From the NCBI GenBank assembly GCA_025350085.1, contig JANXYI010000298.1, forward strand, positions 1 through 9,063: 9,063 nt of DNA. The letters are read 5' to 3'. Both the position numbers and the translations under genes were made by a program. Source of the stretch: Deltaproteobacteria bacterium. GTDB lineage: Bacteria; Desulfobacterota; Desulfovibrionia; Desulfovibrionales; Desulfovibrionaceae. Positions 5,850 to 9,063 of the stretch are shown one piece after another. Under the pieces are notes generated by a model that worked only from the letters and a program-made list of their open reading frames with translations, did no database searches and was not told the DNA's origin. Position 1 is the first letter of the stretch; every line of letters starts with the position of its first letter.

Positions 5850-8072
5850 CTACTTGGTCTTGTGGGTGTACACCCCGTCCCAGCCCTCGCCCGGGGGCTC
5901 GTCCTTCAGGTGCAGGCAGCGCTCCTCGTACATGGTGCAGAGCACCTCCTCGAAGCTCTCGCTCTTCAACTGCGCGAACATGGCGGCGGCCTCGGCAAAG
6001 CGCATGGCCTTGTAGTCGGCCAGGGCGGTCTCGTAGCGCGAGAACCCGGCATCGGCGGCCGCGCGCGCTCCGTGGGTCATGGCCGTATAGATGGTGATGG
6101 GCTCGTTCTTGCCCTTCACGCGCACGGAGTCCATCTCCACATAGGCGTAGTCCGCGCCGCAGGCCTCCTTCATGGCCTGGCTCACGAGCAGTATCTGGCC
6201 GTAGTACTTGGTCAGGCTCTCCAGGCGCGAGGTCAGGTTCACGTTGTCGCCGATGAGCGTGTAGTCGAACAGGTCGGCCGAGCCCATGTTGCCCACGCGC
6301 ACGCGCCCGCAGTGCAGGCCCACGCCGATCTTGATGGTCAGGCCGAACTTGACCTTGAAGCCCTCGTTCAGGGTCTTCAGGTGCTCGAACATCTCCAGGG
6401 CCGAGTTCATGGCCTTCTTCTGGTGCTCGGGCACGTCAATGGGCGCGTTCCAGAAGGCCATGATGGCGTCGCCGATGAACTTGTCCAGTGTGCCCATGTT
6501 GCTGGTTATGACGTGGGTCATGGGCGTCAGGTAGTCGTGCAAAAGGTCCGTGACCTGGGTCGGGGTGAGCTTTTCGCTCATGGTGGTGAACCCGCGCACG
6601 TCGGAGAACATGACCGTGACCTCCTTCTCCTGGCCCTGCAGGCTTAAGGATTCGGGAGAGTCGTAGATCTGCTTGATGACCGCCGGGGCCAGGTAGTGGG
6701 AGAAGGCGCCGTGGATGAACTTCTTCTGTTTCTCCTCGCGCCAGAACTTGAGCAGGGTCAAGAACGTGAAGTTGGCCGCCAGGATGATGTAGGCGTACAA
6801 GGGAGAGATGAACACGCGGGCGTGGGCGAGCATGTAGGCCGAGCCCTCCCACATGCCGAAGCCCATGCCGGCCAGCGGCAGGAGCAGCCACACGGCGCGC
6901 GCCCAGACCACCAGGAAGGTGATAGTGATGCCCGCCAGGATGGTGGCAAAAAGCTCCACGGCCGGGGCGTAGTCCGGCACGGAGATGAAGTCCTGGGTCA
7001 GGATGTTGTCCACGACGGTGGCGTGGGTCTCCACGCCCGGATACACGGCGGAGAACGGCGTGGCGCGCAGATCCTTGAGGCCCGCGGCCGAGGTGCCGAT
7101 GAAGGCGATCTTGCCCGCGAGCGCCTCGGGCGGGAGCTTGCCCTCCAGGACGTCCACGGCGCTTAAGTACGGAAAGACCCCGCCGGCGCCGCGATAGTTG
7201 ATCAGCATCTGTCCGGCGCGGTCCACGGGGATGATGCTCCCCCCGTAGCGCAGGGATTCCGTGCCCTGGGTGTCCAGCTTGAGCAGGACCCCGCGGTCGC
7301 CCACGGCCTCCATGAGCGTGGCCAGGGCCAGGCTGGGGTAGATCTGGCCCTTGTAGTTGATGAGCAGGGCCACGCGGCGCAGGATGCCGTCCGGGTCCGG
7401 GGTGGCGTTGAAGAAGCCCGTGGCCGTGGCCGCCTGCGCGAGCACGGGCAGCGGGCACACGGTGCCGAAGGCCGAATGCAGGGCGTCCTGGGCCTTCACG
7501 GCCCCCGGCGCCTCCAGCAGGGCCACCTGACCGGGCTTGATGTGGCACTCCTGGGTCTGGATCTGCTGGTCGGCCTCGGCCTTGGAGAAGTTGAAGTAGA
7601 AGCCCAGTACGTAGGGCTTGCCCGCAATGACGTTGGCCAGGAGCGCGTCATGGTCCTCCAGGGCCTTGGGCAGGCCCTGGAAGTCCACGTCGACCATGAG
7701 CTCCTTCTTGATCTGCCGACGCAAGAGCGCCGGGGAGGTGCGGTCCGGCTCGGCCAGCACAACGTCCATGCCCACGGACATGGCCCCGGCCGCGCGGATC
7801 TTTTCCAGCAGGAGCGCCACGCGGTAGCGTGGCCAGGGCCACTGGCCCAGCGCGGCCAGGCTCTTCTCGTCGATGTCCACGATGACCGGCACGCCAGAGG
7901 TCTTGGTGCTGTGCTGGCGGCGCAGGAGCTGGTCGTAGATCTTGTAGTCCAGGAAGCGCAGCGGCGTGGGCTGGACGATGTACAGGGCGGCCATGACCAG
8001 GGAGGCCAGGATGCCAGCGGCCAGGAGCAGGGTCTTGTCGCTTTTCAAGATTTTCTTTAGAAAACCGGCCAT
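5850..8072 (-). CDS. CHASE2-domain class III adenylate cyclase (membrane receptor)
   Basis: A 740-residue inner-membrane receptor expected to make cAMP from ATP in response to an extracytoplasmic cue. Seen in order: a first membrane helix at about 14-33; a periplasmic CHASE2 domain at about 36-360 with family hallmarks VPVIVDIDEKSL (61-72), GQWPWPR (76-82) and the KIAFIGTSAAGLKDLRATPF stretch (321-340); three membrane helices at about 370-390, 393-412 and 421-443; and a class III cyclase domain at about 480-665. Catalytic residues are all present: metal-binding D491 (FSDVRGF) and D535 (GDAIMAFW), base-selecting K531 and D603 (DYTLIGD), and N612 and R616 (VNLTSRLE). The K/D pair indicates ATP rather than GTP. 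A 75-residue tail follows, helical and TPR-like. The ATG at 8072 is preceded by GGAGG six bases upstream; a 47-residue upstream extension was rejected because it runs through the promoter. Divergent from the tolC-like gene. The ligand is unknown. Confidence 0.95.
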   Translation of the reverse strand: MAGFLKKILKSDKTLLLAAGILASLVMAALYIVQPTPLRFLDYKIYDQLLRRQHSTKTSGVPVIVDIDEKSLAALGQWPWPRYRVALLLEKIRAAGAMSVGMDVVLAEPDRTSPALLRRQIKKELMVDVDFQGLPKALEDHDALLANVIAGKPYVLGFYFNFSKAEADQQIQTQECHIKPGQVALLEAPGAVKAQDALHSAFGTVCPLPVLAQAATATGFFNATPDPDGILRRVALLINYKGQIYPSLALATLMEAVGDRGVLLKLDTQGTESLRYGGSIIPVDRAGQMLINYRGAGGVFPYLSAVDVLEGKLPPEALAGKIAFIGTSAAGLKDLRATPFSAVYPGVETHATVVDNILTQDFISVPDYAPAVELFATILAGITITFLVVWARAVWLLLPLAGMGFGMWEGSAYMLAHARVFISPLYAYIILAANFTFLTLLKFWREEKQKKFIHGAFSHYLAPAVIKQIYDSPESLSLQGQEKEVTVMFSDVRGFTTMSEKLTPTQVTDLLHDYLTPMTHVITSNMGTLDKFIGDAIMAFWNAPIDVPEHQKKAMNSALEMFEHLKTLNEGFKVKFGLTIKIGVGLHCGRVRVGNMGSADLFDYTLIGDNVNLTSRLESLTKYYGQILLVSQAMKEACGADYAYVEMDSVRVKGKNEPITIYTAMTHGARAAADAGFSRYETALADYKAMRFAEAAAMFAQLKSESFEEVLCTMYEERCLHLKDEPPGEGWDGVYTHKTK

Positions 8073-8145
8073 CTCGCGCCTCCAGTGGTGCCGTCCAGGG
8101 TGGGAAAATGCGGGCAAGTGGCAACCATCAACATTTTTACGTATT

Positions 8146-8157
8146 TTTGCTTGCAAA
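8146..8157. promoter_or_regulatory. Short inverted repeat overlapping the tolC-side -35 element
   Basis: TTTGC-TT-GCAAA forms a 12-bp palindrome with 5-bp arms. It overlaps the -35 hexamer proposed for the TolC-family gene and would lie in the transcribed leader of the cyclase gene. This is where an operator would act, but a palindrome of this size can arise by chance in AT-rich sequence, and no known regulator consensus was recognised. Confidence 0.25.
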
Positions 8158-8174
8158 TGAGCTTGGCGTATTGT
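8147..8174 (+). promoter_or_regulatory. Sigma70-like promoter for the TolC-family gene
   Basis: TTGCTT (8147-8152) and TATTGT (8169-8174) are separated by 16 bases, each matching four of six consensus positions. The region is markedly AT-rich against GC-rich surroundings. Transcription would begin near 8181, leaving a leader of about 88 bases before the ATG at 8269. No riboswitch was recognised in that leader. Confidence 0.45.
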
Positions 8175-8198
8175 ATCCGAACTTAAGTAAAGCGTAAA
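8170..8198 (-). promoter_or_regulatory. Sigma70-like promoter for the CHASE2 cyclase gene
   Basis: Read on the minus strand, TTTACG (8198-8193) and TACAAT (8175-8170) are separated by the optimal 17 bases; the -10 matches five of six positions and the -35 four of six. Transcription would start near 8163, with a leader of about 90 bases before the cyclase ATG at 8072. The -10 shares positions 8170-8174 with the opposing tolC-side -10, so polymerase should not be able to occupy both at once. Confidence 0.5.
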
Positions 8199-8268
8199 GA
8201 AGTCCGAAAACATCCGGTGACGGCATTGGGCTCAGTTTTGAATTCGTAGCGATGAGAGAGGGTTGGAT

Positions 8269-9063
8269 ATGACGCACTGCCTCAAACCTGCGATTTTCGC
8301 CCTGACCGTCGGCCTGCTTGTGCTCTCGTCGCCCGTGGTTTCTTTGTGCGCGGACGAGGCTCCGGCCCGGGCCGCAGAGGAAAAAGCCATCAAAGGCGAG
8401 GCGGACGTCAAGGTCACCCTCCGCGAATCCATCGCCGAGCTTCTGCGTACCCATGACCGCATCAAGGCCGCCGAGGCCGCCGTGGCCTCGACCTCGAGCC
8501 TGCGCGACCGCGCCAAAGGCGCCTGGTATCCCCGCCTGGACGCCAAGGGCGATCTGGGCAGGGAGAAGATCGAGCACGAGGACTCGGCCACTAACACCGA
8601 ACTGACCCGCAATGTCGGGACCCTCTCGGCCTCGCAGCTGATCTACGACTTCGGCGGCACCAGCGGCACCATCGCCCAGGCCGAGGGCGTGCGCAAGGAG
8701 GCCCTGGCCAGGCTGGATTCGGTGCGCCAGGAAGTGTCCCTGCAAGGCGTCTCGGCCTACCTCGGGCTCATCCGCACCCGTGAGATGATGCGCTACGCCG
8801 TGCGCTCCGAGGAGAACATCAAGCGTCTCTCCGGCATGCAGGAAGCGCTGGTCGAGCGCGGCGTGGGCCTGTCCTACGAGGAACTTCAGATCAAGGCCCA
8901 GCTCTCCAGCTCCATGGCCTACCGGGTCAATGTCGAGCGCTCCTACACCAACGCCCGCAACAACTACAAGTCCGTCTACAGCGCAGACCTGACCGAGGCG
9001 CAGATAGACGCGCTCATCCTGCCCTCCCTGCCCACCAAGAACATGCCCGGCACCCTGGACGAG
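8269..9063 (+). CDS. TolC-family outer-membrane channel protein, C-terminus cut by window edge
   Basis: A trimeric outer-membrane/periplasmic tunnel subunit that completes type I secretion or drug-efflux systems. Seen: 265 residues, open to the edge. Residues 1-28 are a signal peptide with a hydrophobic core and likely cleavage after SLCA; the cysteine at 27 has leucine before it and does not form a lipobox. The first OEP (outer membrane efflux protein) repeat covers about 50-245: helix with R-x-x-I-K-A-A-E-A-A-V-A (64-73), the strand-entry WYPRLDAKGDLG (86-97), LSASQLIYDFGG (119-130), and V-x-x-G-V-G-L-S-Y-E-E-L (199-207, with the helix to about 240). Family members are usually 440-490 residues, so a second repeat should follow. 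The start at 8269 has GAGAGGG about seven bases upstream. Neighbours to the right, which would show whether it serves an ABC exporter of a large adhesin or toxin, are outside the window. Family firm; transport partner unknown. Confidence 0.9.
   Translation, partial: MTHCLKPAIFALTVGLLVLSSPVVSLCADEAPARAAEEKAIKGEADVKVTLRESIAELLRTHDRIKAAEAAVASTSSLRDRAKGAWYPRLDAKGDLGREKIEHEDSATNTELTRNVGTLSASQLIYDFGGTSGTIAQAEGVRKEALARLDSVRQEVSLQGVSAYLGLIRTREMMRYAVRSEENIKRLSGMQEALVERGVGLSYEELQIKAQLSSSMAYRVNVERSYTNARNNYKSVYSADLTEAQIDALILPSLPTKNMPGTLDE

Noticed and set aside
5688..6647. A 319-codon plus-strand frame opposite the cyclase 3' end and the adjoining gap
   Set aside because: It overlaps the conserved catalytic domain in antisense and resembles no family; it is another GC-bias shadow.
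8108..8197. A 29-residue plus-strand frame in the divergent spacer
   Set aside because: It covers both proposed promoters, has an atypical composition and no family resemblance; any translation is unlikely.
8188..8210. A flagellar sigma28-like promoter (TAAAGCGT followed by TCCGAAAA) in the divergent spacer
   Set aside because: The two elements are about four bases too close compared with the sigma28 consensus spacing, and neither neighbour is a motility gene.
8073..8213. A 47-residue N-terminal extension of the cyclase from an ATG at 8213
   Set aside because: It would run through the AT-rich promoter region, and the ATG at 8072 has a strong GGAGG site followed directly by the expected membrane helix.
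8073..8268. A cyclic-di-GMP or other riboswitch in the leaders of the cyclase or TolC-family gene
   Set aside because: No conserved GEMM-type core or other recognisable aptamer was found in either leader, and both leaders are shorter than about 90 bases.

Overview
This is a GC-rich window (roughly two thirds G+C by eye, with strong G/C bias at third codon positions) from what is most likely a Desulfovibrio-type sulfate reducer (Desulfovibrionales). The order rests on the style of the proteins: a NIL-domain ferredoxin, a CheZ of the delta-proteobacterial kind, a CHASE2 adenylate cyclase and a TolC-family protein. The genus is not proven by the sequence. No mobile element, CRISPR array, rRNA or tRNA was seen, and no gap between genes exceeds 200 bases. 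Left block (1-5661, all on the minus strand; transcription runs from high to low coordinates): six tightly packed genes form a probable operon. They are ileS (isoleucyl-tRNA synthetase), lspA (lipoprotein signal peptidase), a 74-residue PLDc_N-type membrane protein, a CpoB/YbgF-like coiled-coil/TPR lipoprotein, a NIL-domain protein with two [4Fe-4S] motifs, and a CheZ chemotaxis phosphatase that runs off the left edge. Gaps are 11, 25, -1, 37 and 24 bases. The genes link translation, lipoprotein maturation, a lipoprotein, probable sulfur/methionine metabolism and chemotaxis. Intergenic region 5662-5849: it holds a 14-bp direct repeat (two near-identical copies plus a degenerate third) and a strong GC hairpin that lies between the 3' end of the cyclase gene and ileS. 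Right block: a complete CHASE2-3TM-class III adenylate cyclase (5850-8072, minus) is divergently arranged with a TolC-family outer-membrane channel (8269 to the right edge, plus). The AT-rich 196-base spacer carries two face-to-face sigma70-like promoters whose -10 hexamers overlap almost completely, so the two genes may be alternately or jointly controlled. The likeliest reading is an envelope-sensing cAMP enzyme beside the outer-membrane component of an export system (type I secretion or efflux) that continues beyond the window. Nothing here is clearly a new system. The points most worth a second look are the NIL-ferredoxin as a candidate homocysteine-synthesis protein, the overlapping divergent promoters, the cyclase-TolC pairing, and the presence of CheZ at the end of an ileS-lspA operon.
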